Of a DNA stretch of 64,000 nt, positions 35,390 through 43,467 are shown piece after piece. A model generated the notes under the pieces. It saw only the letters and a list, made by a program, of their open reading frames with translations. It did not search any database and was not told the origin of the DNA. Each line of letters starts with the position of its first letter. The first letter of the stretch is position 1. The translations under genes and the position numbers were made by a program. Source of the stretch: Candidatus Leptofilum gracile (GTDB taxonomy: Bacteria; Chloroflexota; Anaerolineae; Promineifilales; Promineifilaceae); contig JADJOJ010000007.1 of the NCBI GenBank assembly GCA_016713825.1, forward strand, positions 496,001 to 560,000, in the 5' to 3' direction.

Positions 35390-37443
35390 AACGCCAGCAA
35401 ATCCTCAATTTTGTTTTGAATTAAATCTACCGTGGGCACCACGCCATCCATGAGCTGAGTGCTGAACGGCACGGGGGTTGACGGGGCCGTCACTCGCTCC
35501 ACCGGCGCGTCCAGATCGAGGAACGCCTCGGCAACGACGGTGGCGGCGATTTCTGCGCCAAAGCCGCCCAGGCCGATGTCTTCATGAACGATGAGGCAGC
35601 GGGACGTTTTTTGCACGGAGCTGAGCACCAGCGCCTTATCCCAGGGCACCAGCGTGCGCAAATCAATGATTTCGATGCTGGCGTCTACAGACTGTGCGGC
35701 TAATTCGCAGCGTTCCACCATCGCGCCCCAGGTGACAATGGTCAGGTCGTCGCCCGCGCTGGTGATTTTGCCCTGGCCGAAGGGGAGCAGGTAGTCGTCG
35801 CCGGGATACGGCCGTCTCGCCCAGCCCGCATCCAGCATCGCCCGATGTTCAAAAAAGATGACCGGATCGTTGCCGCGCAGCGCCGTGCGCAGCAGGCCCA
35901 CGGCATCCTCGGCGTTGGAGGGGGCGGCAAAGAGCAGCCCTGGCTGGTGGGCAAAGGTCACCTCGCTGGTGACGCTGTGCCACGGGTCGCCAATTTTGCG
36001 GTAGCCGCCGGGGATGCGAATGATGATGGGGGCGGCAAAACGGCCGTTTGTCCGCCAGCGCACCGTGCCACAATTGTTAATCGACTCGGTCGCCGGGTCG
36101 GCATATTTGCGGAACTGGATTTCCGGCACCGGCACCAGGCCCGCGTACGCCATGCCCACCGCGCGGCCGATGATGCCCTCCTCGTTCAGGCTGGTGTCGA
36201 AGACGCGATCCTCGCCGAACTTGCTTTGCAGACCCAGCGTGGCGGCATGGACGCCCCCTTTGTGCCCCACATCCTCGCCAAAAACCAGCAGGCGCGGATT
36301 CAGCGCCAGCTCCACATCCAGCGTGCGCCGGACCGCTTCGATCATGTTGATGCGGCGCGGATCGGGGGGATTGGCAACGGCCGTTCCCCTTGGCAGCTCA
36401 ATTCCCTCAGCCAGCAGCCCGCCTACTTCCTGCGGCCGTTCCGCGTCAGAAAAGATAAATTTCGTCACGGTCGCCGCGTCGGCGTGCGGCTGCTTCATCG
36501 CCTCGTCGCGCGCTTTGGCCACGTCGCGTTTCACCTGGTTGCGCAAATTTTCCCACTCATTTTCACGCATCAGGGCGGGCACCAAATAATCGTGCAGATG
36601 GGTGATAGGGTCCTGCTGCCACTCCGCCTTGCGCTCCGCTTCCGTTTTGTACGCCTGGTTGTCCACGCTGGAATGGCCAGACAGGCGCGGCACCGTCAGC
36701 CGCAGCAGGCCAGGGCCGTTGCCTGCCCGCACTTCGCGTACAGCCGTATGCACCAAATCGGCCGTTTCTGCTGGAACAGTCCCGCTGCCGTCCCAAATGG
36801 TGAGATTGGCAAACGAGGCCAGATTGGCAGCGATGTTGCTGCCCGGCGTCTGAGCTGGCCCTTTGACGGAGATGGCGTAGCTGTTGTCCTCGATCACAAA
36901 GAGCAGCGGCAGCGCCAGCGTGGTGGCCATCGTCAGGGCGCTCCAAAAGCCGTTGGTGGCCACCGCCCCGTCGCCGCCAAACACCACGGAAATGCTCTCT
37001 TCGGCAGCGGCCGTTTTCAGCGTCTCTTTGTGGTACTGGATCGCTTGCGCCCAGCCCGTCGCCGGGGTGAATTGGGAACCGACGTCGGCAGCCATCGGCA
37101 GCACCAGGGCGCGTTTGCGCCGGGGCAGGCTAAACACCACCCCCACATCCCGCCCGCCGGTGATGCTGCCCGTGCGGGCCATGTCGGAAGCCAGCGCCTC
37201 AACTAACGTCAAACCGATGCCAAGCATAAACGGCCGTGACCGGTAATAAACGCTGGCGGCATCATACGGCCGGTCCAGCAGCTGGCTGACGAGCAATTGC
37301 CCCAGCTCGTGCCCCCGCGCCGAGAATTGGTACGTCACCAACCCTTGCGGCGTGAGCTCGTTTTCTTCTAGTTCGTCCATGATACGGGAGGCCAATGCCA
37401 GCCGGGCGACTTCTTGCCAATCGAATGCGGGATGTAAGTCCAA
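35386..37443 (-). CDS. 2-oxo acid dehydrogenase E1, alpha and beta subunits fused
   Basis: A 685-residue thiamine-diphosphate enzyme. Residues about 1-330 are E1-alpha, with the GDG...N cofactor motif (GDGAVATNGF starting at residue 157, N187 in EDNSYAI). Residues about 365-685 are E1-beta (MIEAVRRTLDVELALNPRLLVFGEDVG, then GRAVGMAYAGLVPVPEIQF and the GGYRKIGDPWH loop). It decarboxylates branched-chain 2-oxo acids or pyruvate; the fusion format resembles branched-chain or acetoin-type E1. No E2/E3 gene is in the window. ATG 37443 precedes a 65-base divergent gap. Confidence 0.9.
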   Translation of the reverse strand: MDLHPAFDWQEVARLALASRIMDELEENELTPQGLVTYQFSARGHELGQLLVSQLLDRPYDAASVYYRSRPFMLGIGLTLVEALASDMARTGSITGGRDVGVVFSLPRRKRALVLPMAADVGSQFTPATGWAQAIQYHKETLKTAAAEESISVVFGGDGAVATNGFWSALTMATTLALPLLFVIEDNSYAISVKGPAQTPGSNIAANLASFANLTIWDGSGTVPAETADLVHTAVREVRAGNGPGLLRLTVPRLSGHSSVDNQAYKTEAERKAEWQQDPITHLHDYLVPALMRENEWENLRNQVKRDVAKARDEAMKQPHADAATVTKFIFSDAERPQEVGGLLAEGIELPRGTAVANPPDPRRINMIEAVRRTLDVELALNPRLLVFGEDVGHKGGVHAATLGLQSKFGEDRVFDTSLNEEGIIGRAVGMAYAGLVPVPEIQFRKYADPATESINNCGTVRWRTNGRFAAPIIIRIPGGYRKIGDPWHSVTSEVTFAHQPGLLFAAPSNAEDAVGLLRTALRGNDPVIFFEHRAMLDAGWARRPYPGDDYLLPFGQGKITSAGDDLTIVTWGAMVERCELAAQSVDASIEIIDLRTLVPWDKALVLSSVQKTSRCLIVHEDIGLGGFGAEIAATVVAEAFLDLDAPVERVTAPSTPVPFSTQLMDGVVPTVDLIQNKIEDLLAF

Positions 37444-37508
37444 TTGTAACGCTCCATGTGGTATTATTTGTGGGAATTTCTCTCATTACAGCTTTGTCAG
37501 GGGGCATA

Positions 37509-38816
37509 ATGTTACTGCAAAAACTGCGAAATGGAAAAACGGCCGTACTTGTCACAATTCTTATCATTTTAGGCTTACTCATCGCCATGCCGCTCCTTCT
37601 TCAGGCAGACGCCACGGGAGAAGCCGACGGTTTCCTGTTTTTACCCATGATTTACAACCAGGTTGAAACCGATGGCACACCAAACCCAATCACTGAGTCT
37701 ACAGCTACACCGACATTCACAGCCTCGCCCACTATTCACCCGGCAATTACAGCTTCAGCAACACCATCTTATACGGCCACCCCAAGCCCAACAAGCACCC
37801 CTGTGGAACCCTATATCCTTGCCGTGCCAAACTGTGGCCCAGGGCCAAATATTCAGTTCAATTTTCAGGCATATAATTGGCCAGTGGATCAGTCGGTGAC
37901 CTTCTTTTGGCAAGGCGTACCTCAAGGAACTTTCCAGGCAAATATGCACACGGGTTCTTTTAACATGACCTGGTCATTTGACGGACTGACAGATGGCATT
38001 TACATGGTCAGTGCGCAATCCGGCATAAGTGGAGCCACTGCATCGAACCAGATTTATATCCCCTGTGGTATTCTGCCAACCAACACGCCCACACCTACCA
38101 GCATATCAACGTCCACCAACACACCCGCGCCCCAGCCTGCTGATTTGGTTGTGGGGCAACCTCAGTTGATTAGCACACCCCCCATCATTGTGTACCAGCC
38201 ACTTGCTTTTGAGGTTCCCATTACCAATACGGGCGACATTAACATTAACACCCTCTTTTTTGTGGATTTACTCTTCAGTCCACCCCCAGGGCATATTGAG
38301 GATTCGTATACGGCCGTTTCTTCACTCGCCGGTGGCAGCACAATCACCCTCACCATCACTTCTACCATCGGGCTGGCAAATTTTTTGGGCGATCATCAAG
38401 TAACTGCCCTGGTTGATTCGCTAGACCACGTCATCGAGGTTGACGAAACCAACAATCTGTCGGCTCCCTTTGAAATTACCATTGCAGAGCCAGCGATGAC
38501 GCCCAACTACACAGCGACCCCCACAGGCGGCTCAACGATTAGCGGCACGGCCATGGTGCTGTGGAACGGCAATTTGCTTCCTCAAGAACGCATGCACATT
38601 TCAGCGATCGAGGAAGCGACCGGCCAGGTCATCGCTGTAACGTACAGTGATGAAAATGGATTTTACCAGTTCAATAGTTTAACTGAGGGAGTTGCTTATA
38701 CAGTGCAGGGCTGCATCACAATCGACAACAATGCCTATTTCGGTATTCGCACCAACCAGACGCCGCCAAATGCTTTTGTGGCTGTTTTTGCTCTTCAGAG
38801 TTCATCTTGTCCGTAA
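37509..38816 (+). CDS. secreted CARDB-domain protein with Thr/Pro linker
   Basis: A 435-residue exported protein. The N-terminal hydrophobic segment (VLVTILIILGLLIAMPLLL) is followed by GFLFLPMIYNQ, a Thr/Ser/Pro-rich linker, a module starting PNCGPGPNIQFNF, a CARDB domain (PADLVVGQPQLIST, then NTGDININTLFFVDLLF and VIEVDETNNLSAPF) and a C-terminal CNA-B-like module (SGTAMVLWNGNLLPQER). ATG 37509 has AGGGGG upstream; the frame from 37395 overlaps the E1 gene. About 350 residues align by eye to the C-terminal half of the TadE-like protein at 45320. Confidence 0.8.
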   Translation: MLLQKLRNGKTAVLVTILIILGLLIAMPLLLQADATGEADGFLFLPMIYNQVETDGTPNPITESTATPTFTASPTIHPAITASATPSYTATPSPTSTPVEPYILAVPNCGPGPNIQFNFQAYNWPVDQSVTFFWQGVPQGTFQANMHTGSFNMTWSFDGLTDGIYMVSAQSGISGATASNQIYIPCGILPTNTPTPTSISTSTNTPAPQPADLVVGQPQLISTPPIIVYQPLAFEVPITNTGDININTLFFVDLLFSPPPGHIEDSYTAVSSLAGGSTITLTITSTIGLANFLGDHQVTALVDSLDHVIEVDETNNLSAPFEITIAEPAMTPNYTATPTGGSTISGTAMVLWNGNLLPQERMHISAIEEATGQVIAVTYSDENGFYQFNSLTEGVAYTVQGCITIDNNAYFGIRTNQTPPNAFVAVFALQSSSCP

Positions 38817-38859
38817 TCAGGGCTGATGTGTGGGGATAACGGCCGTTGCCCGCGCCATT

Positions 38860-39057
38860 TTAGGAAAACAAGCGCTCAAACGATCCTTGGCGGTCTGCTT
38901 CAAGCGCTTCCAAAGCAGATTTATCTGATTTCCAACTTGCAGTCACTCTTTGGGAAATAGCTTCCAACTCAGCCATGATTCTGGCAACTTCGGCGTCGCG
39001 GTTGATTTCATCGGTGGATTCGGCCCTTTTTTCTCGCATCTTAATTTTCTTTGCCAT
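38860..39057 (-). CDS. small uncharacterised protein
   Basis: A 65-residue hydrophilic, charge-rich protein starting MAKKIKMREKRAESTDEINR, with a long predicted helix (VARIMAELEAISQRV). GAGG lies six bases before ATG 39057. It may be a coiled-coil or antitoxin-like protein; I do not recognise it. It is divergent from the antitoxin gene at 39206. Confidence 0.45.
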   Translation of the reverse strand: MAKKIKMREKRAESTDEINRDAEVARIMAELEAISQRVTASWKSDKSALEALEADRQGSFERLFS

Positions 39058-39205
39058 TTCAACCTCATTCAAAATTCACGATTAGCCATTCATTATTCCA
39101 AATAATAGCCACCAGTCAATCCTACCGCGTTGGTCAATTTTGCAAAATTGACCTACAGGAGCAACGATGGACATGTTTTAGAAAAAGGTATGCTATTATC
39201 TGCCC

Positions 39206-39430
39206 ATGACTATTGAACAAATTTTACAAGAAGTCGCTTTAATGCCTGCGCCGACACGCGCGTATATTGCTGAAAAAATCCTGGAAATGATAGATGCCGA
39301 GGAGCAAATTAATCTATCTCCGGAATGGATCAGCCTCATCGAAGAACGTGTTTCGGACATAGATGCTGGCGTGGTGCAAATGGTTAAAGCCGAAGAAGTG
39401 ATGAAGCAAATTTGGTTAGAGCTTAAGTAA
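39206..39430 (+). CDS. addiction-module antitoxin, RHH-like small protein
   Basis: A 74-residue protein resembling the putative addiction module component family (TIGR02574-type): MTIEQILQEVALMPAPTRAYIAEKILEMID, then SPEWISLIEERVSDIDAG and a C-terminal helix. It overlaps by one base the start of a broken ParE/RelE-like toxin gene, so it is now an orphan antitoxin. Confidence 0.7.
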   Translation: MTIEQILQEVALMPAPTRAYIAEKILEMIDAEEQINLSPEWISLIEERVSDIDAGVVQMVKAEEVMKQIWLELK

Positions 39431-39695
39431 TGGAAATCGAGTTTCATCCTGATGCAGTGTCAGAAATCAGAGAAGCGCAGGGCCGGCGAAGGTCCTGACG
39501 ATACAAGAAACTTTAACCCGCATCTCCAATTTCCCCGAATCATATCCAGTTGTTACCAGCAATATTCGGCAATGTAAAGTCTCCCATTTTCCTTATGCCA
39601 TTGTCTATCGAGTACAGGTCAACTTTGTTCAAGTAATTGCATTGGCTCATTCGCGTCGGCAACCGCAATATTGGTCGGGACGAGGTAAAAGATAA
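39430..39695 (+). pseudogene. ParE/RelE-type toxin, broken
   Basis: From ATG 39430 the frame reads MEIEFHPDAVSEIREA, the toxin N-terminus, then breaks at GRRRS* near 39500. The remaining frame (TIQETLTRISNFPESYPV, NIRQCKVSHFPYAIVYRV and HSRRQPQYWSGR) gives the C-terminal half ending at 39695. A segment of about 14 residues is missing at the break. An internal deletion plus shift has removed the toxin. Confidence 0.75.
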
Positions 39696-39839
39696 AATTC
39701 GCCGTATCCCACCCTCTCCCCCTTCGCTTTCTTCCTTGTAAAAAACACCCCACACTAAAACCTAAAGATCGAGCCGCAGCCGAAGTTTCGGCCGTTTCCA
39801 CCTAATCTATGCTAAAATCCAAAAATTCAGCATAGTGAT

Positions 39840-40503
39840 ATGAGCGACCCTACCAGTGGCCAGTCCGCAACCGAATAACTTTCGTGCTCAGCAGAGGGCG
39901 AGACACAGAAAGAAAATCAATTTACTCTTGCTGCCTTACAGTATTGGTGGGCTATTTTTGTAACCCTTTACCTTTAGGGGCGCCCCGCCGAGCCGTTTTG
40001 GCAAATATGGCAAAATTCAGATCACTTAATTGACGGACTTGCTATTGCAGACGGTCATGTTTTTGCTGTTGTCAATGAATATTTTGATTTTCCCCCACCC
40101 CAAAACCCAAATATGATTTTAACCCAAATCGATTTGGAAACTGGAGGTCACATCTGGAAACAAGAAGATAAATATTATGGAAATATTCTCCACAATGACG
40201 ACTATATTTTTGTGAAAAGAAATTCTTCAGAGATTGTTGCACATTGCAAGATTAAAAGCGGACCTTTCAACAAAAAAAAATATGTGTGACTTTCATTACA
40301 TTTCCGACCTTTCTATCTGACCAACCCGAGTGTTAAACAAATTTACTGGCGAACTCGTTGGTAAAGTAAACTTCTCAAATAGTTTATTTTTGCTAGGTGA
40401 TGACATTGCAGAATATTATTTTGAGGTTGCGGCCGATTCCAATTATGTGGCACTCTTTTTTGCCGATAGTTGGCAAATTTTTGTCTTTAGGTTTGATAGT
40501 TGA
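39840..40503 (+). pseudogene. decayed secreted beta-propeller gene
   Basis: An AT-rich stretch with multiple frame breaks. Readable pieces include KKINLLLLPYSIGGLFL (a membrane anchor), a central part beginning DHLIDGLAIADGHVFAVVNEY and continuing ILTQIDLETGGHIWKQED, and a distal part VALFFADSWQIFVFRFDS. These resemble PQQ-like propeller repeats. Frames change at about 39960 and 40290. No promoter or ribosome site is evident. It is lower in GC than its neighbours. Confidence 0.5.
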
Positions 40504-40593
40504 TATCAGGAATTAAAAATCGCAGCGTCTTGCATCGCACATGCTAATTTATGCAAAGTCGTATCGGCAACGGCCGTTCACCCGTTCACCCCC

Positions 40594-43374
40594 TCACCCC
40601 TGTCCCACAAACCAACGACGCACCAGCTCAATTTGAAAGCGCAGGCCGTCGCCGTGTGGCTCGATGAGTTCGCGCTGCTGGAGTTGGGTAAGGGTTTGGT
40701 TGAGCACGGCCACTTCGGCAGGCTCAGTGCGCGCCGTTTCCACCCCCCTCACCCCCTCTTCTAACTGGCTACGCGAAACCGGTTGCTTTTCACCAGCTTG
40801 GGCCAGCAAACTCAGCACCTGCCCGCCCACCTCATCCGTCTGGTTACGCATGTCGGCGAAGAAAAAGCTGCCGTGGATGAGCGCTTCGGGTACGGCCGTT
40901 TCCACATCCCCCACCGTCGCCAAGCGGCGCTGCGCCGGGGGCTGTTCGTTTTTCAGGGCCACAATCTCGGCGCAAAGCAGCTGCACCAGGAACGGATGCC
41001 CCCGCGTCAGGTCCAGCACTCGCTGGCTGGCGGCCGGTTCATAGCGCAGGGCAAACTGCTGCACCGGTGTTTCCACCAGCTGCCGCGCCTCGTCCGGGTG
41101 CAGGTAGCCAATGTGTACCACCTGCACGTTAATCAAATAGCTGGACCAGCGCGAAAATTCCGCCAGCGTGTGCGAGCCGGAGAGCAGCACCTTAAACTTG
41201 GGCCGGTGCTGGATGAGATGGCGCAGCATCCCCAGCACAATCTCCTCGTCGAAGCGCTGCAAGGCCAGCACCCGCTCCAGCGCCTCGAACTCGTCCAGCA
41301 TCAGCAGCGCCGTTTGGCCGCCCAGCGCCGCCTCCACCTCGTCCAGCCATTCGTCGAAGCGGGTGAACGGGTCGTCGTGCAGCTGCTCGCGGCTGAGCGG
41401 CGGCAACGCCACACCCCGCTGTCGTTTGGCCGACTGCACCATGCTGCGGGCGACGTTGTACAAAAAGCCCGCCTCATCCTGCGCCCGCGAGGCCGGGCCT
41501 TGCAAGTCCACAAACAGGGGCACGATGCTGCTGGGCAGCAGCCGCCCCAAATTGTTGAGCAGCGACGTTTTGCCCACGCGCCGCTGGCCGTAAAGCAGCA
41601 GCGGCGGCTGGCGGCGGTCCAGCAAAAGCTGCTCGATCCGGCTGCTCACGTCCTGCCGCCCGATGAAAATCGCCTGCTCCGCCGTCAGCGGCACGCCGAT
41701 GATGTACGGGCTGTCAATCTCCTGGCGCAGCTCCGCCTCCTCGGCCAGCCGCGCCCCTTTTTCGCCAATGATGTGCCGCCAATTCGCGGCAATCGGGCGG
41801 AAGCGGGCGGCGTAGGGCTCATTGCTGCGGGTGAGTTCGCGCAGAAGGCCATCGAGCCGATCTTCGACGGCGTGCAGGGCGAGGCGCTGGTTGTAGGCGC
41901 TCTCCTGCTGCAAGGCGGCGGCCACGTCGGTGCTGAGGCGGCTGAAGCTGCGCAGCAGGGCGCTGGCCGGACCCACCAGATCGCCCGCCGCCAATCCGGG
42001 ATGCACCTCGGCGATTTGCACGGCCGTTTCACACCGTTCCAACTGCCGCGCATCCAGCTCAATTTGGGCCGATTGGGCCGCCCAACGCTGCCGGGTATTG
42101 CTCAGGTAAGCCATCGCCGTGCGCCCCTCGGCCAGGTTTTTGTGGATGGTCAGCAGCAGGTGGGCGTCCAAATTGAGCAGCGGCAGTCGCTGAAATTCGT
42201 CCCAGAAGGCGGAGTGCAGGTGCAGCAGCGGCCGTTTCCCCCCATCCTCCGCCCGCTGCACATCGAGCCGGTACAAAATGCGATTCCAGATGAGCAAAAA
42301 TGGGTAGAGCAGCACGGGCCGCCACCAGGCCAGGGTCAGCCCCAGCAAAATCCCGGCCAGGCCAAAGGACAAAAACGGGCCGTACGCCGCGCCGTCGGTG
42401 GCGAAGAGGAACAGCCCCGCGCCGCTGCCCAGCGCGCCCGCCAAACCGCCCGCCCAGGTGCCCGCAATTTTCTCGGCCAGCACGTAGGGCAGGGCAAACA
42501 GGGCGGCCACAAAAGCGACAAAGGCCAGCGCCTGAACCAGACCGCCAACGGCCGTTGCCGACGGCACACCACCCGCCAGCCAGACGGCCGTTCCCACCAG
42601 CACCCCCGCCACCAAACCACGCCGCCAACTCTGGCTGCGCCAGCCCACAGCGATGCCAAACGGCAGCGCCGCCAGCAGCGCCGTCGCCCAGCTGCCCTCC
42701 AGCAGCCGCGCCAAAAAGCCCGCCGCCAGCCCGATGAGGATGCCCACCACCATGCCGCTCACCTGCCGTAAAACGGAGACGGAAGCGACTTCCTGCACCA
42801 TCTCTTCCCGCGTCACGCCCACGCCGACGCCGTAGGCCAGCCCGCCCGCCAGCCCGCTCGTCGCTCCAATCAAGCTGCTGATGGCGATTTCCAAGGCGAC
42901 TGGTGCCCCGTTGAGGACCAAATCGCCAGCGGCGCGCAGCAGCAGCGCCCCGCCCAGCCCCAGGGCAAAGCCGGTGGCCATGCCCACCGTCACGCCAATG
43001 GCCACGCTGCCCGCGATGCTGACCGCCAGCCCCACAATCAGCCCCACGGCGATGCCCAGCATGACGCCCAGCAGCAGCGCCGTCGGGGGCAGGTTGAGCA
43101 GCCAGAGCACGAGCGCCAGCAGCAGCCCAACCAGCAGGGGCCAGGCAAAAAAGGTCATGAGGAGGAAGCGGAGAACGGCCGTATTCCCCCACTGCCCTCG
43201 CTGCAAATCAGCCAAACTAAAATACGGGGAAAGCGTGCTGTCGATCCGTTTGAGGTGGTTGCGCCACGCCGAGGGGTGGAAAAAGAGCCAAAACAGCAGC
43301 CGCACGCTGCCGGTGAGCAAATTACCGGTCAGCGTCGGGGCGTCGGTGTAGCGGTTGCGGAGGGTGTCGTTCAT
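40594..43374 (-). CDS. membrane protein with glycine-rich helices and C-terminal AAA ATPase
   Basis: A 926-residue protein. The first 390 residues contain many Gly/Ala/Leu-rich membrane helices (LLLGVMLGIAVGLIVGLAVS, GMVVGILIGLAAGFLARLL). A helical linker follows, then an AAA_16/STAND-like ATPase with Walker A LYGQRRVGKTSLL, Walker B ALLMLDEFEAL and a sensor region KVLLSGSHTLAEF, and a winged-helix-like tail. ATG 43374 is used; the frame begins at 43419 but conservation fits the later Met. It lies head to tail with the SARP gene (43468), separated by a hairpin repeat, so the two may be cotranscribed. A signalling role is inferred. Confidence 0.85.
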   Translation of the reverse strand: MNDTLRNRYTDAPTLTGNLLTGSVRLLFWLFFHPSAWRNHLKRIDSTLSPYFSLADLQRGQWGNTAVLRFLLMTFFAWPLLVGLLLALVLWLLNLPPTALLLGVMLGIAVGLIVGLAVSIAGSVAIGVTVGMATGFALGLGGALLLRAAGDLVLNGAPVALEIAISSLIGATSGLAGGLAYGVGVGVTREEMVQEVASVSVLRQVSGMVVGILIGLAAGFLARLLEGSWATALLAALPFGIAVGWRSQSWRRGLVAGVLVGTAVWLAGGVPSATAVGGLVQALAFVAFVAALFALPYVLAEKIAGTWAGGLAGALGSGAGLFLFATDGAAYGPFLSFGLAGILLGLTLAWWRPVLLYPFLLIWNRILYRLDVQRAEDGGKRPLLHLHSAFWDEFQRLPLLNLDAHLLLTIHKNLAEGRTAMAYLSNTRQRWAAQSAQIELDARQLERCETAVQIAEVHPGLAAGDLVGPASALLRSFSRLSTDVAAALQQESAYNQRLALHAVEDRLDGLLRELTRSNEPYAARFRPIAANWRHIIGEKGARLAEEAELRQEIDSPYIIGVPLTAEQAIFIGRQDVSSRIEQLLLDRRQPPLLLYGQRRVGKTSLLNNLGRLLPSSIVPLFVDLQGPASRAQDEAGFLYNVARSMVQSAKRQRGVALPPLSREQLHDDPFTRFDEWLDEVEAALGGQTALLMLDEFEALERVLALQRFDEEIVLGMLRHLIQHRPKFKVLLSGSHTLAEFSRWSSYLINVQVVHIGYLHPDEARQLVETPVQQFALRYEPAASQRVLDLTRGHPFLVQLLCAEIVALKNEQPPAQRRLATVGDVETAVPEALIHGSFFFADMRNQTDEVGGQVLSLLAQAGEKQPVSRSQLEEGVRGVETARTEPAEVAVLNQTLTQLQQRELIEPHGDGLRFQIELVRRWFVGQG

Positions 43375-43391
43375 GCAGCATGGCGTGAAAC

Positions 43392-43433
43392 GTGATGCGT
43401 GATGCGTGACAAGATTCACGCATCACGCATCAC
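43392..43433. repeat. perfect 18-bp hairpin of ATGCGTG words
   Basis: GTGATGCGTGATGCGTGA at 43392-43409 is exactly complementary to 43416-43433. It occupies the gap between two leftward genes and resembles the STRR-like blocks elsewhere. Confidence 0.65.
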
Positions 43434-43467
43434 GCATCACATTCTCCTAACAGCATCAAATCCATAC

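Noticed and set aside
35845..37206. Long plus-strand frame opposite the E1 dehydrogenase gene
   Set aside because: It is fully antisense to a gene with clear E1 alpha and beta motifs, and its product is compositionally biased with no recognisable domain.
40783..42771. 662-codon plus-strand frame over the membrane ATPase gene
   Set aside because: The minus strand has membrane helices and Walker motifs in order; the plus-strand product is Gln/Arg/His-rich, as expected for an antisense shadow of a GC-rich gene.
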